The notes under the pieces were generated by a model. The model was given only the letters and a program-made list of their open reading frames with translations, had not been told where the DNA came from and made no database searches. Source: Bacteroidia bacterium (GTDB taxonomy: Bacteria; Bacteroidota; Bacteroidia; Bacteroidales; CAJPTX01). From it: a stretch of 64,000 nt of DNA. Shown piece after piece: positions 12,401-19,500 of the stretch. The first letter of the stretch is position 1, and the number at the start of each line of letters is the position of its first letter. The stretch lies in NCBI GenBank assembly GCA_905373475.1, contig CAJPTC010000013.1, positions 1 through 64,000 on the forward strand, in the 5' to 3' direction. Position numbers and translations under genes: made by a program.

Positions 12401-12652
12401 GTGGAGGATGCAATGCTTGCTAACGTGTTAGTAGCGCCCAATCCGTTTACAACGCAGCTCTGTCTGGTATGCAACGGTGCAACAGGTCGTTATGTCTTAC
12501 TCAATGCACATGGCATAGTAGTACGCAGTGGTAATGTGGATGGTAACGAGGCACTGATTGAAACAACCGATCTTACTTTTGGTCTTTACCTTTTGCGTCT
12601 TACTGCCGAAAATGGTACAACGAAGACAATAACAGTCGTAAAAGAGCGATAA
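3434..12652 (+). CDS. Giant T9SS-secreted S8 subtilase with adhesin-like domains (paralogue 1)
   Basis: This 3,072-residue protein starts with a signal peptide (MRRGLLLLCFLSIGLLLHAQ). A propeptide-like region follows, then a subtilisin-type domain with catalytic Asp241 (GIWDANVG), His266 (HGMHTTG), oxyanion-type Asn (SAGN) and Ser441 (GTSMSCP). Downstream I read an FN3-like domain (about 729-812), CARDB-like (about 1510-1612), LamG/ConA-like (about 1617-1782), a bacterial Ig-like domain (about 2035-2115), an MBG-like domain (about 2119-2210) and a carboxypeptidase-regulatory-like domain (about 2214-2285). InlB-type repeats flank a jelly-roll/cleaved-adhesin-like domain (about 2434-2602). Two near-identical 70-residue repeats precede a T9SS sorting tail (PNPF at about 2999, end TITVVKER). 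The subtilase assignment is firm. Domain names beyond it rest on motif memory. The probable role is cell-surface or secreted proteolysis with substrate adhesion. Confidence 0.88.
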   Translation: MRRGLLLLCFLSIGLLLHAQEPIRFGDREVYLEANVHAKVRGHKTSSLELGVPTGEKLNVLVQFGAEEIAYDALKQKGVELGDYLGSNAYYAQVSPGSRPSDFVGTGLRTVVPIRGEWKMTSSLLHGAPPDWASAGNKLKVTLSWFKSVSADRIKADLSKCGVEVGAISEILRNVDIVATREQILALAELEYVSLVRWIEPPLELENREGARLSAAASLRIPIALGGRGLTGKDVRVGIWDANVGDHVDYGVRVHRQEFEMGGSTHGMHTTGTILGSGLVNERGRGMAPEAEIWTNNFNTQSNKKKVAQEMLETYQKEHITLTSNSYGYRLIGLCNFDAYQNYTFLGNTDIDKLAALYPELTHVYSAGNSQGECGRSFSHATNYAKNIISVAALNALGGMTEFSSFGPLFDGRMFPIISARGEKVFSTVAGQGYALNSGTSMSCPTVTGHLALLTQRWMQLHGGAAPYNYFLKALIANTARDAGNPGPDYKFGFGILDAEAAVTTMENGWYKLSEMKIGETEQVATFKIPAGVKELRVMLCWNDPVADKDYAKGECPLVNDLDLSVSFGAQAYLPFTLDPSNPDADAVNTKPNRVDNIEQVVVKNPAAGDVVVKVSGAVKQGEKQSYALVWYCDYKTPEIFSPLPGDTYSPKEEIYLRAENVSPKVRVDLSSDGGKSFVTLGTFDRCAAVQLPDNIAPTDKAVLRLTDENGVSISTKGYFTILSQVHGVKLEAMSCSTSGWKLTWREAKGATQYEILRADINNATYKKIGESTTTEFLIPKEYVTNERNIYSVQAIAGEMRARRSVAVVSDKVMPTLLTEADLPFVETFIGFPLTHTEVETGENLALTMQDAIVELQLPFMSHHVVWQAKNEATDWQHPFQQRDNVGTLKVCSLDLSKVAKGTPLQFSTFMLMQKTKDNPKNGSLLRLLVNGEEVEDVLGRKQIVGDGSEHNLAWDLTRFAGQKISLTLETALQKDGNNAIIVYYQIFKKTTQPDVQIAWVNNPEVEAKAQMQEEIINFKIVNSSSLELNDVPVSIQVDGKVVYAKNIKQLKPFEDQIIEYLYNFASDIPHKFRVDVRADLQDDITPEDNTAHFEVYNLGNVIAMPEVSYIDFLGVPLPIVPRITKTLTGAIPFTDGRGTLAPYNTNEKAILKVLPSDPSHAVQVTFSDIKLAANDTLYVIAGDVDKELRVNRKMATSFLTGQMAARSFVSEARDGGITFMMFGHDDNPGEGWIGEFSELSMPDLWKMNSLREVAGADPNHVKLEAKVENLTTVSLPHVGLWITANAKTRRIEIPELKAKTETTFVIPEEIDKTAPVYIEIAAELAKDGDPSNNRRNLVIANDPIWNGGGTITNPKALYLSEVRLAGEGDTIQFPANTRITYMPQKKLKLYKSKNALQLVLSKAPTAAQAGAKLRVWVDLDANNDLGTTVPELVTAALEEGTKEYWVELDYTTLASLTAGERRFRFMLADDENYNKFISGKAMAWGSVADVTADIKGEPSPNDYEVALLSVEGVKSGRALSHATELKVKLKNNGLAQLSQVKLSYQINKNTPVTETLTTSIAPRTEGIVTFNTKADLSAIGKHKITVKLEEKDLNEKDNEVAKIVYKIAPKNTDKLFALNFEGSSEEGMLFPKVDKQIVNTATIEGWWKLDGTQFAQYISGEGIFLVAVAGYAQIPDNTLALVAGRYSQFTSTKPVVKPGQWQHIAVTLNQKKASPNDWSFTTTIEVYVDGEKIEMKREGRDGFFFKNFALNHPIKGQNAMFRIWNVIRTEDEIKANMSKTVRTGADLVLPSGCVGEYIYTEGQGKASEYGDDGVFTAIVSERENVWQPIKNTIANIEVEGQLIPVAYSSAEAQVTMPQDFADFANVKVKFTPDWPGTKIQFNGSDITEGQVFDFSNADHKLTFKATKSDLFGLTLQQEVTVKLVNDLSNACDIVKLSVLKNQNSGLKKDLVIPKPEETVNLEAQDESATSKLDITNVTLVVNEISPNAKLYKDDKEIAVGSDIKLDLSTSQTLRVEAQNKRDVKYYTIRMSMLQELTWSSEKITRPFTSEVLPLDATASSGLKVKYVSENPSVATIDAHGNLYTTAVGTTKIFAVQEGNMQYKAADKREREVEVTRVPLTVKMLPTTMAEGDTLPNFKFEYDGLQFAGTEYQFDTEYVVKMADGNVWNPTMPPLAIGEYTVVAKGYTEPYEFNNYTVTRTEGKLTVTNAEKARRVTLTVKDEQGAALKDVTVQCGQITQTTQDDGRVQFLLLPGKYTVMAQHEGYTTGQETFIVKGRSLQFDLQLRKLVYTLSYKADANGMIQGAKTQKVVAGGEGKQVVAVPQNLKYKFKQWSDGSTLAARTDKDVTNNVDVTATFEPVLYKLTYVIGKGGIKVSGDLEQVIQPGENGTPVEVKAAEGYIFMGWSDGLMSATRTDMNITQDIKLEARFFKAYLITWGEDFESGEECLSAWSFPTPNEGFGWTYSERLDIRENTGAETGHALLIDSDRDWAWNEETSAISPWMTLAGRVAGSKVVVSFARNYIQAETTDEAKAQYCFEDGEWHDGIELTPADDGSLMSFEIDDATLATHKFLRLRWYLTNPESMDALVAIDDIKVKYSPDPTDVVLRYIAGEHGKLQKEGSAEPEKVLEFTTTAGTLGTKVTAMPDAGYVFDKWSDDKTTENNRQDDAEVLVYASFKPAPKTLYTVSYSARANGELRGLLYQRVAVGEKSTPVVAVANEGYQFAQWSDGSKQNPRTDIVNEDGKLYEAEFSVKPPVYTLTYVAGEHGEVTGNLLQTVEAGNNGTEVIAIADDGYHFVKWDDGITTARRTETNVQASKVYAAQFEADVKTFAVTLKHDGEGELKITGIEESKLNAVPEGTELTAVATPAKGWKLKSLTAGTQDISADGKFTVTANVEVKAVFEKEGAPQPTTFAVTLKHDGEGELKITGIEESKLNAVPEGTELTAVATPAKGWKLKSLTAGTQDILSDGKFTVNADVEVKAVFEKTTSVEDAMLANVLVAPNPFTTQLCLVCNGATGRYVLLNAHGIVVRSGNVDGNEALIETTDLTFGLYLLRLTAENGTTKTITVVKER
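11921..12393 (+). repeat. Two near-identical in-frame coding repeats near the 3' end of paralogue 1
   Basis: Two units, starting near 11921 and 12167 (246 bp apart), are almost identical in DNA and encode a module with the motifs GEGELKITGIEESK, VPEGTELTAVATPAKGW and VEVKAVFEK. Units of the same type occur twice in each of the other two giant genes. The similarity far exceeds that of the middle of the genes, which suggests recent homogenisation. Confidence 0.8.
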
Positions 12653-12660
12653 TGAGGTTC

Positions 12661-12684
12661 GTAGGGGCGAGGTGCGCCTCGCCC
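12661..12684. repeat. GTAGGGG palindromic repeat beside the stop codon of paralogue 1
   Basis: GTAGGGGCGAGGTGCGCCTCGCCC lies 8 bp after the stop codon. Its core GGGCGAGG...CCTCGCCC can form a hairpin. Equivalent elements lie 3 bp after the stop of paralogue 2 (22592-22615) and 8 bp after that of paralogue 3 (32240-32263), and an inverted variant is at 12933-12956. No T-tract follows. It is REP-like and may stabilise the mRNA 3' end. Confidence 0.65.
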
Positions 12685-12704
12685 GAATAGAAAACATTGA
12701 TTTC

Positions 12705-12757
12705 GTCCAACGTTTTACATTGGGCTAAAAATACCCACCACCGCCATACGGCGGGGT
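12705..12757. repeat. Intergenic double-hairpin repeat, copy 1
   Basis: This copy of the spacer repeat carries two stem-loops: (G)CCCAA-cgttttaca-TTGGGC, here with a one-base change in the first arm, and CCGCC-atac-GGCGG followed by GGTTC. Other copies are at 12844-12898, 13115-13170, 22686-22741, a degenerate one at 13264-13312, and a half copy at 32388-32408. Confidence 0.7.
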
Positions 12758-12766
12758 TCAGTTTGA

Positions 12767-12788
12767 GCCCCTTAATGGGGCGAGTCTT
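12767..12788 (+). terminator. Possible terminator after paralogue 1
   Basis: GCCCC-ttaat-GGGGC (12767-12781) is followed by GAGTCTTTTTAG, so the T run is offset by four bases. It is a plausible but imperfect intrinsic terminator about 115 bp beyond the stop codon. Confidence 0.4.
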
Positions 12789-12843
12789 TTTAGCACGGTG
12801 GTAAGACCCCGTGCGTATCTCGATACGCCAAGCGCTCATATTC

Positions 12844-12898
12844 GCCCAACGTCTCACATTGGGCTAAAAATACTCACCGCTGCCATTCGGCGGGGTTC
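12844..12898. repeat. Intergenic double-hairpin repeat, copy 2
   Basis: GCCCAA-cgtctcaca-TTGGGC is followed by a TGCC-attc-GGCG hairpin and GGGGTTCTA. It matches copy 1 at most positions, with compensating or loop changes. Confidence 0.7.
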
Positions 12899-12932
12899 TA
12901 CGCGCATAGCGATTATTTCACGGTGTGACGTG

Positions 12933-12956
12933 GCGGGCGAGGCATGCTTTGCCCCT
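12933..12956. repeat. Inverted copy of the GTAGGGG palindromic repeat
   Basis: GGGCGAGGCATGCTTTGCCCCTAC is the reverse-complement form of the element found next to the stop codons of the three giant genes. It lies within the 0.9-kb spacer between paralogues 1 and 2. Confidence 0.6.
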
Positions 12957-12999
12957 ACAGTCGCGCTGCTGGCGCGAATCCGCAATGCGACTTTGTTTT

Positions 13000-13140
13000 T
13001 CGCACTGAAAGTGCAATACAATCTAGCCCAAGGCAGCGCCTTGGGTTACGATACCACAAGACCGATGCGCCCTGTAGGGGTAGCACATTGAAGCCTAATG
13101 TTTTGCATGATGCCGCCCAACGTTTTACATTGGGCTAATG
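13000..13140. repeat. Composite interspersed element, plus orientation
   Basis: The ordered blocks are GAAAGTGCAATACAATCTAG, the hairpin GCCCAAGGCaGCGCCTTGGG, a CCCTGTAGGGGTAGCAC block and GCCCAACGTTTTACATTGGGC. The same blocks occur in reverse order and on the opposite strand at 32388-32500. Finding a composite in both orientations supports a mobile or formerly mobile unit over local duplication alone. Confidence 0.6.
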
Positions 13141-13170
13141 ATACCCACCGCCGCCTTTGGCGGGGTTCTA
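13115..13170. repeat. Intergenic double-hairpin repeat, copy 3
   Basis: It contains GCCCAA-cgttttaca-TTGGGC, then CCGCC-ttt-GGCGG and GGTTCTA. It partly overlaps the composite element 13000-13140 and is followed directly by a palindromic arm-like segment (13172-13201). Confidence 0.7.
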
Positions 13171-13171
13171 T

Positions 13172-13230
13172 GACGGCGTGCCAAGGCGCGCCGCTACACG
13201 TACCTTGCTTTGCGCATTATTGCCTGTACT
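13172..13230. repeat. Palindromic arm and CTTGCTTTGCGCATTAT block
   Basis: The GGCGTGCCAAGGCGCGCCGC palindrome at 13172-13201 is followed at 13204-13230 by the block also present inside the 3066-3184 element. This ties the spacer upstream of paralogue 2 to that upstream of paralogue 1. Confidence 0.55.
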
Positions 13231-13263
13231 TTTCGTCTTGAAAGGGTAACACATTGCAGCCTA

Positions 13264-13345
13264 ATTTTCACATTGGGTAATAGTCCTCATCTCTGCCGTT
13301 TAATGGGGTTTCTATCACGCCGTGTCATGATACGACGTGAAATAG
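13264..13345. repeat. Degenerate spacer repeat
   Basis: This is a decayed copy of the double-hairpin element (TTCACATTGGGTAATA..., TGCCGTTTAATGGGGTT), followed by the palindromic segment CACGCCGTGTCATGATACGACGTG. It contains no coding sequence. Confidence 0.45.
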
Positions 13346-13368
13346 ACCAACAGACTTAAAATTAGTGT

Positions 13369-13588
13369 GTAGAGACGAGGCATGCTTTGTGCAGTTTCCT
13401 CGTGCAATTTATTCGTAGAAATGCAAACATCAAAAGATATTAATACTCTGATTTACAACTACATTTTAAACCTCGAATACATAAATTTTTGCAGAAAAGC
13501 AATACGAATACCGAAAGATTTTACTTTTCTTTTGATAAAAGGCGCTAACTTAGTTAGCATAGATATTAACTAATTGTATAGAGAACAG
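13369..13588 (+). promoter_or_regulatory. Conserved leader of giant subtilase gene 2
   Basis: It begins with GTAGAGACGAGGCATGCTTT, a variant of the GTAGGGG repeat. The first 50 or so bases match the leader of paralogue 3 (22787 on) almost exactly. Near the gene it shares CGAATACCGAAAGATTTTAC and TTTTGATAAAAGGCGCTAAC with that leader. A weak -7 match is TAACTTAG. A TTG at 13574 is in frame, but the ATG at 13589 is the better start. Confidence 0.5.
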
Positions 13589-16500
13589 ATGAGACGATCT
13601 TTACTTTTGTTACTCTTTTTGAGCATTGGTTTATTGCTTTATGCACAAGAGCCAGTTCGTTTTGGAGACCATGAGGTTTACCTAGAGGCGAATGTTCACC
13701 CACCACGGCGTAACTATAAGACATCTAGCTTGGAATTAGGCACGCCGGCGGGTGAGAAACTCAATGTCTTGGTGCAGTTCAACACCGCTCCGATCTCCCA
13801 AGAGGCGCTTGCGAAAAAAGGTGTTGTGTTAGGCGATTATCTGGGAGGTAATGCTTACTATGCTCAAGTAACCCCAGGTAGCCGTCCTAGCGATTTTGTG
13901 GGTACTGGGCTTCGTACGGTAGTGCCGATACGTTCAGAGTGGAAGGTGGTAACAGCGCTCTTACAACATAAGATACCAACTTGGGCACGTCAGAATGACA
14001 ATATTCGTATGCGCCTCTCATGGTTCAATTCGGTTTCGTGGGAACAAGTAAAAATAGAACTAGACCGTATTGGTGTTTCTTATCGTGCTAATTCGCTTTT
14101 TTTCAAAAATGTAGAAATAGAGGGTTCGTACGAACAGATATTAGCACTTGCCGAGTACGAGGGCATCGCTTTTATTCAATATTGTAAACCTCCTGAGGTG
14201 CTTTCCAACTATCATGGAGCTCGTTTGAGTGGTGGTTCTCTACTTAGTCGCCCTACGTCGTTATACGGTCGTGGTCTTACGGGTAAAAATGTTCGTATCG
14301 GGATTTGGGATGCTAACATAGGCGACCACGTGGATTATGGTACACGTGTACACAATATGGAGTTCGAAGATCCTATCATAGAAGCAGGCTCGCATGGGAT
14401 GCATACGTCTGGTACTATTGTAGGAAGTGGTTTGTGCGATGAACGCGGACGCGGTCTTGCGCCTGCAGCACAACTTTGGGCATATAACTTTGGAAACGGT
14501 CTCAATGGTAAATCCTCGGCACTAGAGATGTATGAGACTTATATAAAAGAACACATCTCGCTTACTTCCAATTCGTATGGTTACGCACTTGCAGCCTTTT
14601 GCGAATACGAGTCTTTTTTTACCTACACAGAGCTTGCCAATATAGATGTTGACTACCTCGCTTATTATATACCAGACCTTACACATGTCTTTGCGGCAGG
14701 AAATGATCAAGACGAAACCAGATGTGCACTAGAATGGAGTCATGCTACTAACTATTCCAAAAATATAATCTCAGTTGGGGCGGTAAATACGGAAGGACGC
14801 ATAACGAGTTTCTCTAGTTTTGGTCCACTCCGCGATGGACGTTTGTTTCCTATTATAAGTGCACGCGGCGAAGAGGTATATTCTACCATATATGGGCAGG
14901 CATATAAAGCAGAAGATGGAACTTCGATGGCTTGCCCGACTGTTACAGGACACCTAGCATTGCTCTCCGAGCGCTGGATGCAGTTACACGGAGGTGCTGC
15001 ACCTTATAATTATTACCTAAAAGCCTTGGTAGCTAACACGGCACAAGATGTTGGCAATCCTGGTCCCGACTACAAATACGGTTTTGGGATCTTGGATGCG
15101 GAAGCAGCAGTCGTTGCTTTGGAGAATAATTGGCATGCACTTAAAGCGTTAGAGCAGGGCGGAGCAGAACAAGAAATAAAAATAACAGTTCCTGATGGAG
15201 TAAAGGAGTTGCGTGTGGCTTTGTGCTGGAGCGATCCTGTAGTAAACAAGGAATACGCGTACGGTGAGTGTCCCATAGTCAACGACTTGGATTTAACACT
15301 CCATGCGCAAGGGAAAATGTACTATCCGTACACTCTAAACCCAGCAGAACCACATCTTCCTGCTGTTGCTACGCAACGAAACAAAGTGGACAACATCGAG
15401 CAAGTCCGCATACTTGCCCCCACCGCAGGAGAGTGCACAATTAAGGTGGGAGGAACAGTGCGACAAGGTGCAAAACAACCCTACGCCGTAGTTTGGTACT
15501 TTGACTACCAAAAGCCAGAAATTGTCTCTCCACAAATAGCCGATATCAATTCACCAGATGAGGAGTTGTATCTCCATACGAAGAATATGATTGCTCCTCT
15601 TCGTGTCGAATTGTCTACGGATGGCGGCAAGAGCTACGAAGTTCTTGGTCAGTTTGCGAATAATTCGGTGTTTACTCTTCCTAGTCCTATTGTAGCTACC
15701 AACAAGGCAAGTTTGCGTGTAATAGATGCGCAGGGGCTGATTGCAACTACAGCAGGCTATTTTACCATAATGCCTCGGGTACAAGACTTGCAACTTACTA
15801 GTGCACCTTGTTCCACTTTGGGCTGGCAGTTAGCTTGGAATGCTGTCGACGAAGCTGCGAAATATAAAATACTCCGTGCTGACCTAGAGAAAGAAACCTA
15901 CAACGAAATTGCAGAGGTGGAGGGTACGACTACTACTTACGCTTTACAGGACAATCAAGTGAGTGCAGCGCGCAATATGTATGCAGTGCAAGCTATAAGT
16001 GCAAGTGGGCTATGTGGTGCACGCAGTCGAGGGGTAATTACGAACCAACCGCAACCAAAGGTGCTTACCTTAACTGATTTGCCTTATACTGAAACGTTTG
16101 TCGGGTGGCCTATGCAGCACGTAGCTGTTATAACAGGGTCTAAACTAGAGTTCAGTGTACAAGAACCACATCCGCGTTGGGGCTTCCCACTTAAGTCACA
16201 AATGATCGCTTGGGAAGGAAAGAGCGATGCGCCTGATTGGGATAAGCCTTTCGAGCAGCGCGACCATGTAGGCTCAATTTCTGCCTGTGGAATAGATTTG
16301 ACAAACATTCCTCTTGGTACGCAGCTACAACTTGTCTCCTACTGTTTGCTAAAGAAACCTAAAGAGGACGGACAAGTAGGATCATTGCTTCGCGTTCTGG
16401 TGGACGGAAAAGAACTAGCAGATGAGCTTGGACGCGAAGTTATCGAGGGGGATGGCGATGAGCATCGTATTGCATGGGATATAAGTAAATATGCGGGTGA

Positions 16501-19500
16501 GAAAATTGCACTGAACTTCGAAGCTGCCTTAGCGAGCGATGAGGACGGAGCAATTATAGCTTACTACCAAATTCTACAAAAGACCGACCGCCCCGATGTA
16601 GGTATCGCATGGGTAAATGACCCAAAGATTGATGACATGGCAGACATGCATGAGGAGACTATTCGGTTCTCTGTGCAGAATTATTCAACGTGTGAGGTAA
16701 AAAATGTGCCTGTCTCGGTGCTTGTCGATGATAAGTTGGTTTATACCAATGTTTTTCAAACATTAAAGCCCTTTGAAGGGCGGACTGTTTCGTATAAGCA
16801 CGACTTTACGAGTCAAGAACCTCACAAGTTTAATGTGCGCGTCCGTGCTGAGATAAGTGGCGACATTGACCCAACGAACAACGAGAAAGAGTTTGAAGTT
16901 TACAATATTGGCAATGTCATCGCAATGCCCGAGGTGGTCTATTTTGAATTCTTCGGTCAGAGCATACGAAAAGTGCCTTATATCTCCCGAAAAATAAATG
17001 GTAAACAGCTTTTTGTAGACGGGCGAGGTGCACTCGAACCCTACAAAACCGATCAGGAAGGTGTATTGCAGATAGTGCCTACGGCATCGAACAGAATAGT
17101 GCAGGCTACCTTCCGAGAGTACGATTTGGCAGAAGGAGATACCTTGGCTATTTTCACGGGGAATGTGCCAACGAACTTAAAAGTAGCACCGCGTAACGCA
17201 CGAATCAAGCTTACGGGGAAAAGTACAACTCCGCAAGTGTTTGTTTCTGAAGCCGACAATGGTGGGCTTACATTCTGTTTTGTGGGTTACAATGAAAGAA
17301 CTACAGCTGGTGGCTGGATTGCTGAAGTCCAAGAGTTTGAAGCCGAGAATCAGTGGAAACTAGAGAGTCTCATAACAGTAGATGGCGAGGAGGTGAACTC
17401 CAAAAAGGTGCAAGCAACAATAGAAAATCTATTACCTGTAGATTTGTACAATGTGGGCTTATATGTTACTGTAAATGGCATGTTTGAGCGTTATACCATC
17501 CCAGTTCTGAAGGCTAGTAATCAAACTATTTATACGTTACCGCAACAGTTTAATACAACGCCACCTGCACGATACGAAATTGTTGCACAATTGGTAAAAG
17601 ATGGAGACGTGAGTGATAATGAGAAAAAACTCACTCTCGAATATGATCCGTTGTGGCACAACGGAACGATAGCAGCTCCTGAAAAACTGTACATTGCTAG
17701 CCTCCGAACCGTAGATAGCAGTACAGTACAAATACAGTCGCAGGCGAAAGTAAATTATATGCCTCAACATATTGTACCTCTCTATATGCAGAGCAATAAT
17801 GTGGTGTGGCTTACGCTCTCGGGCAAACCAACAACGAACGAGCTACCATCGCAGCTCAGAGTTTGGATAGATGCCAACGACAACAATACTCTCGAAGATG
17901 CCGAACTTACAATGGTCGAAGTTGTTGCCAATAAATTGGAGTATCAGATTGCATTTAACCTTTCAAATTTCCCAGAAATCAAGGTAGGGAAACATCGGAT
18001 GCGTCTAATGCTTTCTACCGAAAGCGACTACCAGAAATTTGTAATAGGCGAAACAATTGTATGGGGGCATGTGGTAGATCTTACGGCAGACGTAAAAGAT
18101 GGAAACAATCTATATGATTATGAGCTCTCGCTCGTCTCTCTCGTTGCTCCTGTGACAGGACACTCTCTAACGGGGGCTGAAAAGGTAACAGTGCGTGTAC
18201 GCAACAACGGTGTTGCCCCACAAAAGAATGTAGAGCTGGTGCTTACGGTTGATGAACAGGAAGTGGCTACTGAGAGCATCCCATGTGCACTTGCGGCTGT
18301 AGGTGGAGAGGCGGAGTTGTCTTTTTCCAAGCCAATAGATCTGAGTGCGCAGGGCAAACATCTGATAAGTGTAGCACTGAAAAACGCTGATAACAATACT
18401 AAGGACAACGAAATAAAAGAGCGCGTCTTTAATATTGCTCCGCAGACAAATACTATTTATGGTCTCTCGTTTGTTGGCAATGAGCGCGAGGCAATAGAAT
18501 TGCCACTGCAGGGGCACAATGTAGATAAGGAATGCACCATTGAGGGGTGGTGGTTGCTTAATAAACCACAGCGTTGCGAACTCGTAAATGAGGAGGGTAT
18601 TTGGTTAGCATCGCTTGCTGGCAGTGACCAGTTCCCTGACAATACATTAGTCTTTATGGCGGGTAACAGCGGGCTACTGCTTAGCAAAACACCTGTACTC
18701 AAACCTGGGAAGTGGCAGCATATTGCTGTCTCCATGAAAGTTGCATACGGCTGGAGCGGCGAAATGACCACTCATCCTACAGTCTATATCGATGGCGAGC
18801 TTGTAGAAATGGAACGGTATGGCAATGGTATACTCTCTTTCAAAAACTTATTGCTAAACGTCAAGTTTGATGGGCAACTTGCCATGTTCCGACTCTGGAA
18901 CAAGGAACGTGGTTCAGCTGACCTCCTACAAAATATGACAAAAAGTGTACGTACCGCCGATAACAAGTTACCGTCCGACTGTGTAGGTGAATATATTTTT
19001 ACCGAAGGACAAGGTATAGCATCGGCTTATGGGCAAGGGCGTTATGCTGTAATTCATAGCCAACGTCCTGATGTTTGGAACCCCATTCAGCGTATTGTAG
19101 CAAGTGCACATATGGAAGGCGAGAAAGTGCCTCCGCAATATGTGGAGACCAACAAAATAAAGATTATAGTTCCCACCGATTTCACAGAGTTCGATAAGGT
19201 AAAAGTAACGTTCGATTTGGACTGGCTCGGTGCTACCGTCTCGCATAATGGAACAGTAGTACTTCCAGAAACGGAGTTAAATTTTGAAACGAGCTCCGAT
19301 CATACATTACAATTCAAGGCGGAAAAGAAAGATTTCTTCGGTGCCACTCTGGTTCAAGAGTTCTCTATAAAATTGGAGAATGATGCATCTGGAGCTTGCG
19401 ACTTGGTAGAACTCGCTATGCAAAAAGCGGACAATCCTGGACTGAAAGATGAAATACTTTTGACAAACTGCGATCAAACGCTTAAGCTGAATGTAAAACA

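Noticed and set aside
11815..12474. Long minus-strand frame (219 codons) opposite the repeats of paralogue 1, with similar ones at 21649-22377 and 31550-32002
   Set aside because: They are antisense shadows of the near-identical coding repeats. They repeat for the same reason and lack start context or a domain pattern.
12798..13138. Overlapping plus-strand frames of 64-97 codons in the spacer before paralogue 2
   Set aside because: The frame consists of intergenic palindromic repeats, and their translations reflect the repeat sequence only.
13574..13588. TTG start giving an extra MYREQ on paralogue 2 (and likewise 22977 on paralogue 3)
   Set aside because: The extension is not present in paralogue 1, lies in the ribosome-binding region and weakens the signal peptide.
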